Positions 19,830 to 28,574 are shown, counted from the stretch's first letter. The stretch is 64,000 bases of DNA from Pseudomonas sp. S37 (GCF_016658545.1 NZ_JACVZC010000015.1:1-64000); one strand, 5' to 3'. The notes: generated by a model not told the origin, from the sequence alone. Made by a program: numbers and translations.

Positions 19830-20801
19830 TCAACGCGCTTCGATGCTGTACCACCACGGCAAGGTCTTACGCACCTTGATGGGCAAGGCGCTCTCAAGCA
19901 TGGCCAAGGTGCGCTCGGGGTCTTCGGCCGGGAAGCTGCCCATCACCCGCAGCCCTTGTACTTGCGGGTCGATACCCAGATGGCCGGGCATATAGGCCCG
20001 CAACTGTTCAATAAACTCGCCAAGGCTGATGTCATTGGCCAGCAGCCGGCCATCGCGCCAGGCCTGACGCGACTCATCCACCTGCCGCGGCGCTTGCGCG
20101 CCCTGGCGGTCAAAGTCGGTTTGCCAGCCAGCGGCAACCACCAGGTGGGTGGCGCCCTCTGCGGGCTGCAGCCGTACCGCACCGTCGAACACACTCAAGC
20201 GCGCGACATGGTCGCGCTGCCACACACTGAAGCGGGTGCCCAGGGCTTGCAGGCGGCCCTGGCGGGTGTCGATCACGAATGGCCGGCTATCATGGGCGGT
20301 TTCCACCAGCACTTCGCCGGCCAACAACTCCAGGCGGCGCAGGTCGGCGCGGTAATCGATGTTCAACGCGGTGGCGCTGTTCAGCCACAGCTGGCCCCCG
20401 TCAGGCAGGCGCAGGCTGCGCACTTCGCCGGTTGCGCTGCGCTGGTCGGCACTTAGCGCCTGCAACTGTTGGCGGGCGGCGGGTACGCGCCAGCCGGCCA
20501 GGGCCAGCAGGCCGCCGCCGCACAACAAGCCGAGCAGGCCGACCGCCCGGCGCCGGTCGAGGTCGCTGCGGCGCACGCTGCCCAACGCCTGCAGCGAGGC
20601 ATCGGCCTGCAGCTTCAGCGGGGTAAAGCGCTGGCTGATGCGCTCCACATGGGCCCATGCCACCTGATTCGCGCCAGCCGCGCCCAGCCATTGTTGCCAG
20701 CGCAGTTGCAACTGCCGGTCTTGCGGGGCGGCGAGCAACTGCGCATACCAGTTTGCGGCAGCCTGCAGGGTGGCGTGGTCCGGGCGTTCGCAGGCGTTCA
20801 T
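19830..20801 (-). CDS. FecR-family anti-sigma / sigma regulator
   Basis: 323 aa. The start at 20801 overlaps the sigma stop as ATGA. It has an N-terminal DUF4880-type segment (LQAAANWYAQLLAAPQD...RWQQWL), one transmembrane helix near residues 92-110 (AVGLLGLLCGGGLLALAGW) and a periplasmic FecR domain (GEVRSLRLPDGGQLWLNSATAL, GTRFSVWQRD). It should hold the partner sigma factor inactive until the STN domain of the receptor reports siderophore binding. Confidence 0.9.
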   Translation of the reverse strand: MNACERPDHATLQAAANWYAQLLAAPQDRQLQLRWQQWLGAAGANQVAWAHVERISQRFTPLKLQADASLQALGSVRRSDLDRRRAVGLLGLLCGGGLLALAGWRVPAARQQLQALSADQRSATGEVRSLRLPDGGQLWLNSATALNIDYRADLRRLELLAGEVLVETAHDSRPFVIDTRQGRLQALGTRFSVWQRDHVARLSVFDGAVRLQPAEGATHLVVAAGWQTDFDRQGAQAPRQVDESRQAWRDGRLLANDISLGEFIEQLRAYMPGHLGIDPQVQGLRVMGSFPAEDPERTLAMLESALPIKVRKTLPWWYSIEAR

Positions 20802-21316
20802 GGCAGGTCCAGTTCCAGCAGCAGGCATTGGTACATCGCCTGGGCCATGTACTTGGTCACGCTGCGTTCGGACACCTGCAACTGATGGGCAATTTCCCGA
20901 TAGCCCAACCCCTGGACCTGAGACAGCAGAAAGGCCTGGCAGACCTTCTCCGGCAACCGCGCCAGCATCCGCTGTACCTGCTCCAGGGCTTCGAACACCA
21001 GTGCGCGCTCTTCTTCGCTTGGCGCCAGCGGTTCAGGCAGGGCGGCCAGGGCTTCGAGCCAGGCCTGTTGCAGGTGCTGGCGGCGCCAGAAATCGATGCA
21101 CAGGTGGCGGGTGACGGTACTCAGGTAGGCGCGTGCGTGCTGCTCGGTCTGGAACTGCTGGGGCTTGCTCAGCAATCGCACGAAAACGTCATGGGCCAGG
21201 TCGGCGGCATCGCTGGCATTGCCCAGGCGCTTGTGCAGCCAACCGCGAATCCAGCCGTGGTGGGCGTTGTAGTAGTGGTGAACCTGCTGGCTGAAAGTGG
21301 GGTCGAGACGCGACAT
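20798..21316 (-). CDS. ECF RNA polymerase sigma factor, FecI type
   Basis: 172 aa with region 2 (DLAHDVFVRLL, RAYLSTVTRHLCIDFWRR) and region 4 (LPEKVCQAFLLSQVQGLGYREIAHQLQVSERSVTKYMAQAM), the standard FecI/PvdS-like iron-starvation group. It heads the trio sigma-fecR-receptor and should direct transcription of the receptor gene. A palindrome with similarity to a Fur box lies just upstream at 21347-21365. Confidence 0.9.
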   Translation of the reverse strand: MSRLDPTFSQQVHHYYNAHHGWIRGWLHKRLGNASDAADLAHDVFVRLLSKPQQFQTEQHARAYLSTVTRHLCIDFWRRQHLQQAWLEALAALPEPLAPSEEERALVFEALEQVQRMLARLPEKVCQAFLLSQVQGLGYREIAHQLQVSERSVTKYMAQAMYQCLLLELDLP

Positions 21317-21346
21317 CAGGGCATCCTTTCGCTGTGCGACAAGGTC

Positions 21347-21365
21347 TCATATGAGAATTTTTCGC
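21347..21365 (-). promoter_or_regulatory. Possible Fur box before the first ECF sigma gene
   Basis: The 19-base stretch contains ATGAGAAT, the half-site core of Fur boxes, and overlaps a perfect 12-base palindrome (tctcatatgaga at 21345-21356). About 12 of 19 positions agree with the consensus. Its place 31-50 bases before the sigma start fits iron control, but the match is only partial. Confidence 0.35.
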
Positions 21366-21527
21366 AATAGTAGGCGAGGGATGGCTGCCACGGCAACGGC
21401 TCAGGTAGTGAATCATCACGCATCGATATAAGCAGGTCTGATAACAGATCTAAAGCAAGGTGAATTGCTCGATATCGTCGTCAGGTGGAACCTATGCCTA
21501 CCTTCCACCACATGACAATAAAATCTC

Positions 21528-22451
21528 ATGACGATCTCGACCGTTGCTGCACTGCAAATTGGCTCTCACCCAGAGGGCAAACAACAAACGCTGGAGACGA
21601 TTCTTTCCTACGAAGCGGAAATCACCCGCGCCGGCGCGCAATTGGTAGTCATGCCGGAGGCCCTGTTGGGCGGCTACCCGAAAGGTGAAATCTTCGGCAC
21701 CTACATGGGCTATCGCCTGCCGGAGGGCCGCGAAGCCTTCCAGCGCTACTTCGACAATGCCATTGATGTGCCGGGCGCCGAAACAGCCGAGCTGGCTGCG
21801 TTGGCGCAACGTACCGGTGCGCACCTGGTGGTCGGTGTCATTGAACGCGCGGGCAGTTCGTTGTTCTGCTCGGCGTTGTTCTTCTCGCCGGAGCAGGGGC
21901 TGGTCGGCAACCACCGCAAGCTCATGCCAACCGGCAGTGAGCGGCTGATATGGGGGCAGGGCGATGGCTCTACACTGCCGGTGATCGACACGCCGGTGGG
22001 CAAGATCGGTGCGGCCATCTGCTGGGAAAACCACATGCCCCTGCTGCGCACGGCGATGTACGCCAAGGGTATCGAGGTGTGGTGCGCGCCGACAGTCGAC
22101 GAGCGCGACAACTGGCAGGTTTCCATGCGTCATATCGCCCACGAGGGGCGTTGCTTCCTGGTCAGTGCCTGCCAGTATCAGCCATCGCCGCGCGACTTGG
22201 GGGTAAGCCTGCCGCACTGGGACGATGACCGCGTGCTGATGCAGGGCAACAGCGTGATCATCGGCCCCATGGGCGAGGTGATTGCCGGCCCGCTGAAAAA
22301 CGGCCCGGGCCTGCTGGTGGCCAGGATCGATTCGGCTGAGCTGGTCAAGGCGCGTTATGACTTCGATGTGGTCGGCCACTATTCGCGGCCTGACGTGTTC
22401 ACCCTGATCGTCGACGAGCGTGCCAAGGCGTCCGTCAAGTTCCAGCAATGA
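21528..22451 (+). CDS. Nitrilase-family carbon-nitrogen hydrolase
   Basis: 307 aa of the nitrilase superfamily. The catalytic triad is visible as Glu44 ([11 protein letters not shown]), Lys131 (NHRKLMPT) and Cys165 (AICWENHMP), and the spacing and extra elements fit true aliphatic/aromatic nitrilases rather than amidases. It should hydrolyse a nitrile to an acid and ammonia in the cytosol. No clear Shine-Dalgarno precedes the ATG. The next gene downstream on the same strand is an anion symporter, which may import the substrate or product. Confidence 0.88.
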   Translation: MTISTVAALQIGSHPEGKQQTLETILSYEAEITRAGAQLVVMPEALLGGYPKGEIFGTYMGYRLPEGREAFQRYFDNAIDVPGAETAELAALAQRTGAHLVVGVIERAGSSLFCSALFFSPEQGLVGNHRKLMPTGSERLIWGQGDGSTLPVIDTPVGKIGAAICWENHMPLLRTAMYAKGIEVWCAPTVDERDNWQVSMRHIAHEGRCFLVSACQYQPSPRDLGVSLPHWDDDRVLMQGNSVIIGPMGEVIAGPLKNGPGLLVARIDSAELVKARYDFDVVGHYSRPDVFTLIVDERAKASVKFQQ

Positions 22452-22473
22452 CCTGAACCCGCAACACCGCTGA

Positions 22474-22516
22474 GCGGCCCAGGCCTGGCAACACACTGCC
22501 GCCAGGCCTGGGCCGC
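22474..22516 (+). terminator. Strong hairpin between nitrilase and symporter genes
   Basis: A perfect 16-bp inverted repeat (gcggcccaggcctggc at 22474-22489 and its complement at 22501-22516) has an 11-base loop and is followed by TTCACGTTTC. The stem is long but the T tail is poor, so it may be a terminator or a processing/attenuation structure for the downstream gene. Confidence 0.6.
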
Positions 22517-22578
22517 TTCACGTTTCTGTGCATTACGCAGCCCTGCCCAACAAGAAAAACATTCGAGGCTTTTCAGAA

Positions 22579-23891
22579 ATGAACACTGATTCGCGCGTGT
22601 TGTACCGCAAGGTCGCCTGGAAGATCTTGCCGTTGCTGTTTGTCAGTTACATCGTTTCCTACCTGGACCGGGTAAACATCGGTTTCGCGGCTTTGCGCAT
22701 GCAGCAGGACCTGGGCTTCAGCGACGCCGTGTATGGCCTGGGTGCCGGTATTTTCTTCATCGGCTATGTGCTGTTCGAAGTGCCCAGCAACCTGTTGCTG
22801 ACGCGCATCGGAGCGCGCAGGACCATCATGCGTATCATGATTGCCTGGGGGGGGTGTCGTCCAGCATGATGCTGGTGCAGACCCCGCAGCATTTCTATAT
22901 CGCCCGCTTTCTGCTGGGGGTGTTCGAAGCCGGGTTCTTCCCCGGCATCATCCTCTACCTGACCCATTGGTTCCCGGCGCGCCTGCGCGGCAGTGTGATT
23001 GCGGTATTCATGTCGGCCATTGCCATTGCCGGTGTACTGGGCGGGCCGGTTTCCGGCTGGATCATCAGCGCAATGGATGGCGTGCACGGCTTGCATGGCT
23101 GGCAGTGGATGTTCGTGCTGGAAGGTTCGCCGGCCATTATCCTCGGCATCTTGGCCGCCTTCCTGCTGATCGACCGGCCCGAAGATGCCCGATGGCTGAG
23201 TGCCGATGAGCGTGCGCGCATTGCCCAGGAGGTTGCCGCCCCCACGGCGGGCGGCGGCCACACATTCGCCGCCGTTGTGCGCGACCCGCGGGTCTATGCC
23301 CTGGCGCTGGTGTATTTTGCGGTGATGGCCGGGCTGTACATCTTCGGCTTCTGGTTGCCGGGCATGATCAAGGGCTATGGTGTGGCCGACCCGTTGCACA
23401 TCGGCCTGATCACGGCGGTGCCTTACCTGGCCGGTGGTGTGGGCATGATCGTGATCGGCAGGCATTCCGACAGGGTGGGTGAGCGGCGTTGGCACCTGGC
23501 CTGTTGCATGCTGGTTGCCGCCGCTGCCCTGGTGGCGTGCACCTGGGTGCCGGGCCAGTTGCTGCCAGGCCTGCTGACCTTGAGCGTGGCGGCAATAGGG
23601 TTGTATGCGTCGATGCCGTTGTTCTGGACCATCCCCACCCGCTACCTGAGTAGCCAGGCGGCAGCCGGGGGCATTGCCCTGATCAACTCGCTGGCCTTGT
23701 TCGGCGGCTTCACCAGCCCGACGGTGCTGGGGGCGGTGAAGGCCAGTACTGGCAGCCTCGACCTGGGCCTTTATGTGTTTGCCGCCGTGCTTGCCTTGGG
23801 CGCAACGGTACTGCTGGTGGCCATGCCGGCCAGGCTGCTCGACGCGGCTGCTGTCACGACAGGCAGAACGACTGCTCAACCAGCTCGATGA
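22579..23891 (+). pseudogene. MFS transporter, anion:cation symporter type, with frameshift
   Basis: The N-terminal part (from ATG 22579, RVLYRKVAWKILPLLF, signature SYLDRVNIGFAAL of the ACS/glucarate-phthalate branch) runs in one frame until the run of eight G at 22847-22854. The rest (LVQTPQHFYIARFLLGVFEAGFFPG onward, about 340 aa) continues in another frame to 23891. One added G would restore a single protein of about 437 aa with 12 membrane helices, the normal family length. As written the first frame stops after 97 codons. This is either a real mutation or a sequencing error in the homopolymer. It would import an organic anion, perhaps linked to the nitrilase next door. Confidence 0.85.
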
Positions 23892-24765
23892 TCAGTGCCT
23901 TGACCGTTTGCAGCGTGTTGTCGTGCTTGCTGCCGACCCGGGTGCCGATTTCCAGGTCGTAGGACGGCAGTTCGACCGGGCACGGGAATGTCTGCAGTGT
24001 CGACACCCGCTGCATGGCGCGGGCGGCGTGGGTGGGTACCGTGGTAATCAGCTGCGAACCCACCAGCAGAAACGGCACTGCGGCAAAGTGCGAGGTGGAG
24101 GCACGAATGCTGCGCTTGTAGCCGGCGGCATTCAGACCTTCGTCGACGATGCCGACAAAACCGCCCGAAGACACCAGCAGGTGCGGGCGCTGCGCATAGT
24201 CTTCGGCGCTGGTGGGCGGGGTGTTCTGCGCATCGGCAATGCCCAGGTAGTTGCCCCGGCCCAGGCGGTGCCTGGCGATCAAGGGTGACGACAGCCCGCC
24301 CGCCGATACGGCGATGTCTACCTGGTGACGCATCAGCATGTCCTGCACCAGGCCGCTGTGGGTTTGCCTGAACAGGATGCGCAGCCCGCTCAGGTGTTTG
24401 TCGACCAGCGCCAGCAGGCCTTGCCCCAAGGCGATTTCGGCGTCGTCCGAAAGCCCGACGGTGAGGGTTCGGCCCTTGATGTCCTTGCCGGCCACCGACA
24501 GCGCCAAGGCTTGCCGGCAGCGGTTGAGCGCCTCGCCAATCAACGGGGCCAGTTCATTGGCGCGTACGGTTGGGCGCAGGCCGCGGCCGGTGCGTTCGAA
24601 CAGCGGGTCGGCGTAGATATCACGCAGGCGGGCGAGGGCGGCACTGACGGCGGGCTGGGTGACGCCCAGGCGCAAGGCAGCGCGGCTGGCGCCGCCTTCT
24701 TCGATCAACGCGACAAATACCCGCAGCAAGTTCAGGTCGACGCTATCGATATCAATTGTATGCAT
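23854..24765 (-). CDS. LysR-family transcriptional regulator
   Basis: 303 aa from the ATG at 24765, chosen for the AGGA upstream and because the HTH then starts at the normal place (DSVDLNLLRVFVALIEEGGASRAALRLGVTQPAVSAALARLR). The effector domain is of the NodD/PcpR-like branch. Its 3' end overlaps the end of the convergent symporter gene by 38 bases. It may control the nitrilase-symporter pair or the divergent carboxypeptidase gene; the former is the more usual arrangement. Confidence 0.85.
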   Translation of the reverse strand: MHTIDIDSVDLNLLRVFVALIEEGGASRAALRLGVTQPAVSAALARLRDIYADPLFERTGRGLRPTVRANELAPLIGEALNRCRQALALSVAGKDIKGRTLTVGLSDDAEIALGQGLLALVDKHLSGLRILFRQTHSGLVQDMLMRHQVDIAVSAGGLSSPLIARHRLGRGNYLGIADAQNTPPTSAEDYAQRPHLLVSSGGFVGIVDEGLNAAGYKRSIRASTSHFAAVPFLLVGSQLITTVPTHAARAMQRVSTLQTFPCPVELPSYDLEIGTRVGSKHDNTLQTVKALIIELVEQSFCLS

Positions 24766-24894
24766 ATCAGATATCCTGATAGTTGATTGATTTATAGTAT
24801 ACGCACTCGCAGAATGCCCCGACAAATGATTCAGGCCTGCACTTGCTGTAGGTGTCGGCTTTATAAGTTGGGAAGGTTTCAGGTTCTGGAGTGT

Positions 24895-26118
24895 ATGAAA
24901 GGTCTACAAGTTGTTGGCGGTTTGGTGCGGGCGCTAGTTGCAGGTTTGCTGGTGCAATATACAAATGCGGTTAATGCACAGGAGTACCTGGCTGCACCTG
25001 GGATAGCTGCGCAGGCGTGGTTGCTGATGGACCACGAAAGTGGCGAGGTACTGGCCCAGGGCAATGCCGATGCCCGTCTGGAACCGGCCAGTCTGGTCAA
25101 GATCATGACCAGCTATGTAGTCGGCCAGGCCCTGAGCAGCGGCGCCTTGCGCGGCCGCGACCGGGTAACGATCGACAACGCAGCGTCCGCCGCCGGCAAC
25201 GCACAGTTGCAGGGTTCGTCACTGATGTTTCTGAAACCCGGTGACCGGGTGACGATTGATGATTTGAACAAGGGTATGGTCATTCAATCCGGCAACGATG
25301 CCTGCATCGCCTTGGCTAACTACTTGGCCGGCAGTGAACAGGCATTTGTTGATGCCATGAACGAGCAGGCGCGGCAACTGGGTATGTTCAACACCCGGTT
25401 CAAGACCGTGCATGGGCTTGCCGCCGAAGGGCAATACAGCAGCGCGCGGGACATGGCGTTATTGAGCCGGGCGTTGATCGAACAACTACCTGCCGAATAT
25501 GCGCTCTACCGGGAAAGGGGCTTTTCCTTCAATCAGGTTCAGCAATACAACCGCAACCGCCTGCTGTGGAGCACCAGCCTGGCAGTGGACGGTTTGAAAA
25601 CCGGCAATTCCAGTGCCGGGGGATATAGCCTGGTGACGTCGGCGCAGCTCTACGGCCGCCGGTTGATCGCCGTGGTGCTGGGCGCCGAGTCGAGCCCGTT
25701 GCGCTTTCAGGAAAGTGTAAAGCTGCTGAAGTGGGGCTTTCGCACGTTCGAGACGATCACGCCGATCAAGGCCGACGACGTGTTCATGAGCAAGCGCGTG
25801 TGGTTTGGCGATGCACGCCAGGTAAAGCTCAACGCGGGTGCGCACCCGGCCATCAGCGTGCCTTACGGGCAGGCTGACGCGGTGCAGATCAGTACCATCC
25901 TCGACAGCCCCGAACTGCATGCACCCTTGCAGGCTGGGCAGGTAGTGGGCGTGGTGAGTTTCCAGGTCGGCGACCGCCACATAGCGGAAAAACCCCTGGT
26001 GGTGATGGAGGCGGTCGCCGAGGGCGGCTGGTTCAGCCGCGCCTGGGATTTTCTGCTGCTGAAGGTTTACCAGTGGCTGGGTGTATGCCTGCTGTGCGCG
26101 GGCCAGGAGGGCTCATGA
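24895..26118 (+). CDS. D-alanyl-D-alanine carboxypeptidase, PBP5/6 type
   Basis: 407 aa from the ATG at 24895 (GGAG upstream). The three penicillin-binding motifs are present: Ser66-Leu-Val-Lys69, Ser132-Gly-Asn134 and Lys235-Thr-Gly237. A weakly hydrophobic signal peptide precedes residue 28 (AVNA-QEY). The C-terminal domain (about 270-375) is the PBP5-type beta domain, and the last 25 residues form the amphipathic membrane anchor (WDFLLLKVYQWL). It trims the terminal D-Ala of peptidoglycan stem peptides in the periplasm. A tiny lipoprotein-like ORF overlaps its stop codon. Confidence 0.9.
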   Translation: MKGLQVVGGLVRALVAGLLVQYTNAVNAQEYLAAPGIAAQAWLLMDHESGEVLAQGNADARLEPASLVKIMTSYVVGQALSSGALRGRDRVTIDNAASAAGNAQLQGSSLMFLKPGDRVTIDDLNKGMVIQSGNDACIALANYLAGSEQAFVDAMNEQARQLGMFNTRFKTVHGLAAEGQYSSARDMALLSRALIEQLPAEYALYRERGFSFNQVQQYNRNRLLWSTSLAVDGLKTGNSSAGGYSLVTSAQLYGRRLIAVVLGAESSPLRFQESVKLLKWGFRTFETITPIKADDVFMSKRVWFGDARQVKLNAGAHPAISVPYGQADAVQISTILDSPELHAPLQAGQVVGVVSFQVGDRHIAEKPLVVMEAVAEGGWFSRAWDFLLLKVYQWLGVCLLCAGQEGS

Positions 26119-26240
26119 ACCGTTACCTGCGTTACCTGCTGCCTGCCGCCTGCATGCTTGCCTTGGGATGTTGGGTGCCTATTCAATCGAGCGCCGCCCG
26201 CGCGGCGCTTCGCGGCACAAGGCCGCACCTGATCGGCTAA
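26115..26240 (+). CDS. Tiny lipoprotein-like ORF running into a REP element
   Basis: 41 codons, starting ATG at 26115 with ATGA overlap of the carboxypeptidase stop. The first 19 residues look like a lipoprotein signal peptide (MNRYLRYLLPAACMLALGC, lipobox LALGC). Everything after residue about 23 is translated from the REP element at 26185-26228, which suggests that the original 3' end was replaced by repeat insertion. It may be a short functional lipoprotein or a remnant of a longer gene. Confidence 0.45.
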   Translation: MNRYLRYLLPAACMLALGCWVPIQSSAARAALRGTRPHLIG

Positions 26241-26388
26241 CGCGGTCAACTGTAGGAGCGGCCTTGCCGGGGCGCCGGACCGGTCGGAAAGGGCTGCGAA
26301 GCAGCCCCGGCAATTTGTGCATCTGTGCGCAAACCCTGGGGCTGCTGCGCAGCCCATCGCGACACAAGGCCGCTCCTACAAGGGCCAG
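26185..26388. repeat. Cluster of REP elements
   Basis: Three elements are visible: about 26185-26228 (gcgccgcccgcgcggcgc then aaggccgc), about 26250-26313 (gtaggagcggccttgccggg ... gggctgcgaagcagcccc) and about 26337-26385 (ggggctgctgcgcagccc ... aaggccgctcctacaa). The last two face each other. They occupy the left part of the gap 26241-26697. Confidence 0.82.
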
Positions 26389-26697
26389 TGCTGGCCAGGA
26401 GAGAGATGTAAGACAGTTGCTCCCATCTGCTTCGGGCCAGTCACTCCTGTGGGATCACCTCTGTCCGCCTTGTTTGTTCCCTTCGATATTGAAGGGGGCA
26501 TCGCCGCTCTTCATCAATCTCCAGTCATGCACCCAAGGTGCGCGCGCTAGAGGCACAGGTTTAATTGGCCCGAAACAGATGTGGGAGCGGCCTTGTGCCG
26601 CGAAGCGCCGCGCGGGCGGCGCTCGATTGCATAGGCGCTGCGAGAATCACGCCGAACACCTTGGCTCCTCTTGCGAGACGGCGGCCCTGTCCCAGGC
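26389..26697. other. Non-coding gap with one further REP element
   Basis: No credible gene is seen in these 309 bases. A REP element lies at about 26577-26632 (gtgggagcggccttgtgccgcg ... gcgcgggcggcgctcga), in the mirror orientation of the copy at 26185. The stretch 26400-26570 is lower in GC than its surroundings and has no recognisable feature. Confidence 0.6.
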
Positions 26698-27267
26698 TCA
26701 GGCGTGTTCGGCGGCCAGCATTGACCTGAACTGCCCGACAGCTTCCTGGGCTACGCCAGCAGCCTGCAACACGGCACAGGTGAAACTGACCGGGGCTGGG
26801 CCAGGGGCGGTGATGATGCGTTCGGCTACCACCGCAGCGGGGGTGCTCTGATAGCGCGCCTGCCCGGCATAGTTGGCGGCATGCTGTTGCAGGTACTGGG
26901 GATTGTTGGAAGTGTGCGCCACCGTGTCGAGAAGCCCGGCGCGCGCCAGCGCCAGGGTGCCGCCACAGATACCGGCCAGGGTCGCGCCGCGGGTATGGCA
27001 GGCTTGCAGGAAACTGCCCAGGTCAGGGGCCTGCTCACCTTCCCAGAGCAGGCCACCGATCACCGCGACGACGTCGGGTTGCCAGGCCAGGCACTGCAGC
27101 AGGTCGTGGTCCACCGTGACTGCCAGCCCGCCCTGGGAGCGAAACTGCCCGGGCGAGGGCGCAAAGAAGTCCAGTTCCAGACCATAGAACGGCGCGCCGG
27201 TTCCGGCGATAAGTGCATATTCCCAGTCGGCAAAACCCGGAGTAAGGAGCAGTGCTACGCGTGCCAT
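26698..27267 (-). CDS. DJ-1/PfpI family protein
   Basis: 189 aa from the ATG at 27267 (GGGAGGA upstream). It has the class I glutamine amidotransferase-like fold of the DJ-1/PfpI superfamily: LLLTPGFADWEYA at the N-terminus, a conserved Glu in the ELDFF region and the nucleophile elbow GICGGT with Cys101. Members include small protein/aldehyde-handling enzymes and unannotated YoaZ/ThiJ-like proteins. No neighbour suggests its partner. Extension upstream to 27579 would be translated REP DNA and is rejected. Confidence 0.85.
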   Translation of the reverse strand: MARVALLLTPGFADWEYALIAGTGAPFYGLELDFFAPSPGQFRSQGGLAVTVDHDLLQCLAWQPDVVAVIGGLLWEGEQAPDLGSFLQACHTRGATLAGICGGTLALARAGLLDTVAHTSNNPQYLQQHAANYAGQARYQSTPAAVVAERIITAPGPAPVSFTCAVLQAAGVAQEAVGQFRSMLAAEHA

Positions 27268-27418
27268 GTGTTCAAATCCTCCCTGATTGAAAGCGGTGCA
27301 TGGTAGCCGCAAGGCGGGGGCAAAGTAATCACTTTGTAGGAGCGGCTTTAGCCGCGAATACGGGGGTGGCAGCAACGGTGAACGGCCGGTGGATATTGGC
27401 CGGCAGGTCCGGCCTATT

Positions 27419-27520
27419 CGCGGGTGAACCCGCTCCCACAGGTACTGCGCATCGCGGGTGAACCCGCTTCCACAGGTACTGCGCATCGCGGGTGAGCCCG
27501 CTCCCACAGGTACTGCGCAT
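27419..27520. repeat. Tandem array of three 34-bp REP-derived units
   Basis: Three head-to-tail copies at 27419-27452, 27453-27486 and 27487-27520, each with the REP core gcgggtgaacccgc then tcccacagg and a common tail tactgcgcat. Copies 2 and 3 each differ from copy 1 by a single base (c to t in cgctcccac; a to g in gtgaaccc). The tail is part of the repeat, so the array grew by duplication rather than by independent insertion. Confidence 0.9.
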
Positions 27521-27540
27521 GCCCTTGGATCGCGCCATTC

Positions 27541-27632
27541 CTGTGCGGCTTTAGCCGCACAGGATCCAGCGCGCTGCATGGCACCGGCTGCGCCGGTGTT
27601 CGCGGCTAAAGCCGCTCCTACAGGGTTGTGGG
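27541..27632. repeat. REP elements after the tandem array
   Basis: A perfect small hairpin (cctgtgcggctttagccgcacagg at about 27541-27564) precedes a standard element (ccggctgcgccgg then gcggctaaagccgctcctaca) ending about 27631. Confidence 0.8.
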
Positions 27633-27668
27633 AGTAAAGGTCACCGACACGTGCTTTACTGGGCTGGC

Positions 27669-28574
27669 TTACTTCTTACCGACCTTGCCGCTGGGCACAT
27701 GCAAGTAGGACATCACGCTTTCGGTCAGCTCTGTCGCCAGCCTGACCGCTTCCTTGTTGCGCGCCATGGCCCCGGCAACCAGCCCCTCGATCAGTGCCAG
27801 CACGGCAATGTTGGAACTGGTAAGCACCGGATGGTCGGCCGGCGCAAACAGTACATGCTCAGCGATGGCCGTGAGGGGGGAGGCGGGCGAATCGGTAATC
27901 GCCAGCACTGTAGCGTTACGCTCGCGGGCAAAGCGTGACAGTTGCAGGGTGTCCTGGGAATAGCGGGGCAGGGCAATAGCCAGCAGCGCGTCCTGTTCGG
28001 TGATGGCGGCCAGCCGGTAGGCGGCATTTTCGTTGCCGCCCTCCATGCTGATGGCGCAGGTGTCCTTGCAGAATGGCACCAGGGTCGAGGCTGCAAGGCC
28101 GGCCAGGTAGACACTGTTGCCGAACCCCAGCACATAGACTTTACGCGCCGCGATCAGCGTACTGACGAAGGCTTCGAAGGCATTGGCCGGGTTGATGCTG
28201 GCAGCACTGGCAAGGTTGCTGCTGGCGCTCTGGATCTGCTCGTGCAGGCCGAAATCGCCACCCGGCCGCTGGGCCAGTTCATTGCGCAGCTTGTCTACCG
28301 GCGAGACCATCTGCTGCAAGGTCGTCACCAGTTCGGCCTTCATGCCGCTGTAGCCGCCCAGGTCCAGGGCTTTGGCCAGGCGATTGACTGCCGCCGGCGA
28401 GGTACCGGTGGCCTGGGCCATGTCTTCGATGGTCAGGGTTGCTGCCTTCAACGGGTGACGCAGGATGTAGTCGGCGACCTTGCGCAGCGAAGGCGGCAGG
28501 TCGGTCAGACTCTGCGACAGCTTGCGCATGACGGGGGAGGCGTACACGGTGGTGTCTTTCGAATTGCTCGGCAT
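27669..28574 (-). CDS. RpiR-family transcriptional regulator
   Basis: 301 aa from the ATG at 28574. The N-terminal RpiR helix-turn-helix domain (RKVADYILRHPLKAATLTIEDMAQATGTSPAAVNRLAKALDLGGYSGMK) is followed by a SIS phosphosugar-type domain at about 125-260 (KVYVLGFGNSVYLAGLAAS, ALPRYSQDTLQLSRFARERNATVLAITD). It lies at the 3' end of an AotJQMOP-like operon, 79 bases after the ATPase gene, in the place where P. aeruginosa has argR. SIS domains here may bind an amino-acid-derived ligand rather than a sugar phosphate; that is inference. Confidence 0.87.
   Translation of the reverse strand: MPSNSKDTTVYASPVMRKLSQSLTDLPPSLRKVADYILRHPLKAATLTIEDMAQATGTSPAAVNRLAKALDLGGYSGMKAELVTTLQQMVSPVDKLRNELAQRPGGDFGLHEQIQSASSNLASAASINPANAFEAFVSTLIAARKVYVLGFGNSVYLAGLAASTLVPFCKDTCAISMEGGNENAAYRLAAITEQDALLAIALPRYSQDTLQLSRFARERNATVLAITDSPASPLTAIAEHVLFAPADHPVLTSSNIAVLALIEGLVAGAMARNKEAVRLATELTESVMSYLHVPSGKVGKK

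Larger units (their letters stand above)
27268..27668. other. REP-filled intergenic gap
   Basis: Apart from the promoter and leader of the DJ-1/PfpI gene (about 27268-27330), this 401-base gap is almost entirely REP material: one element at about 27335-27360, the tandem array at 27419-27520 and an inverted pair at 27541-27632. No gene is seen. Confidence 0.75.

Noticed and set aside
24787-24894. N-terminal extension of the D,D-carboxypeptidase
   Set aside because: The added 36 residues are Cys/Arg-rich without a signal peptide, whereas the ATG at 24895 has a ribosome site and starts a plausible export signal.
27419-27520. Possible CRISPR array
   Set aside because: The 34-bp repeats are directly abutting with no unique spacers and are REP-derived; no cas genes are present.
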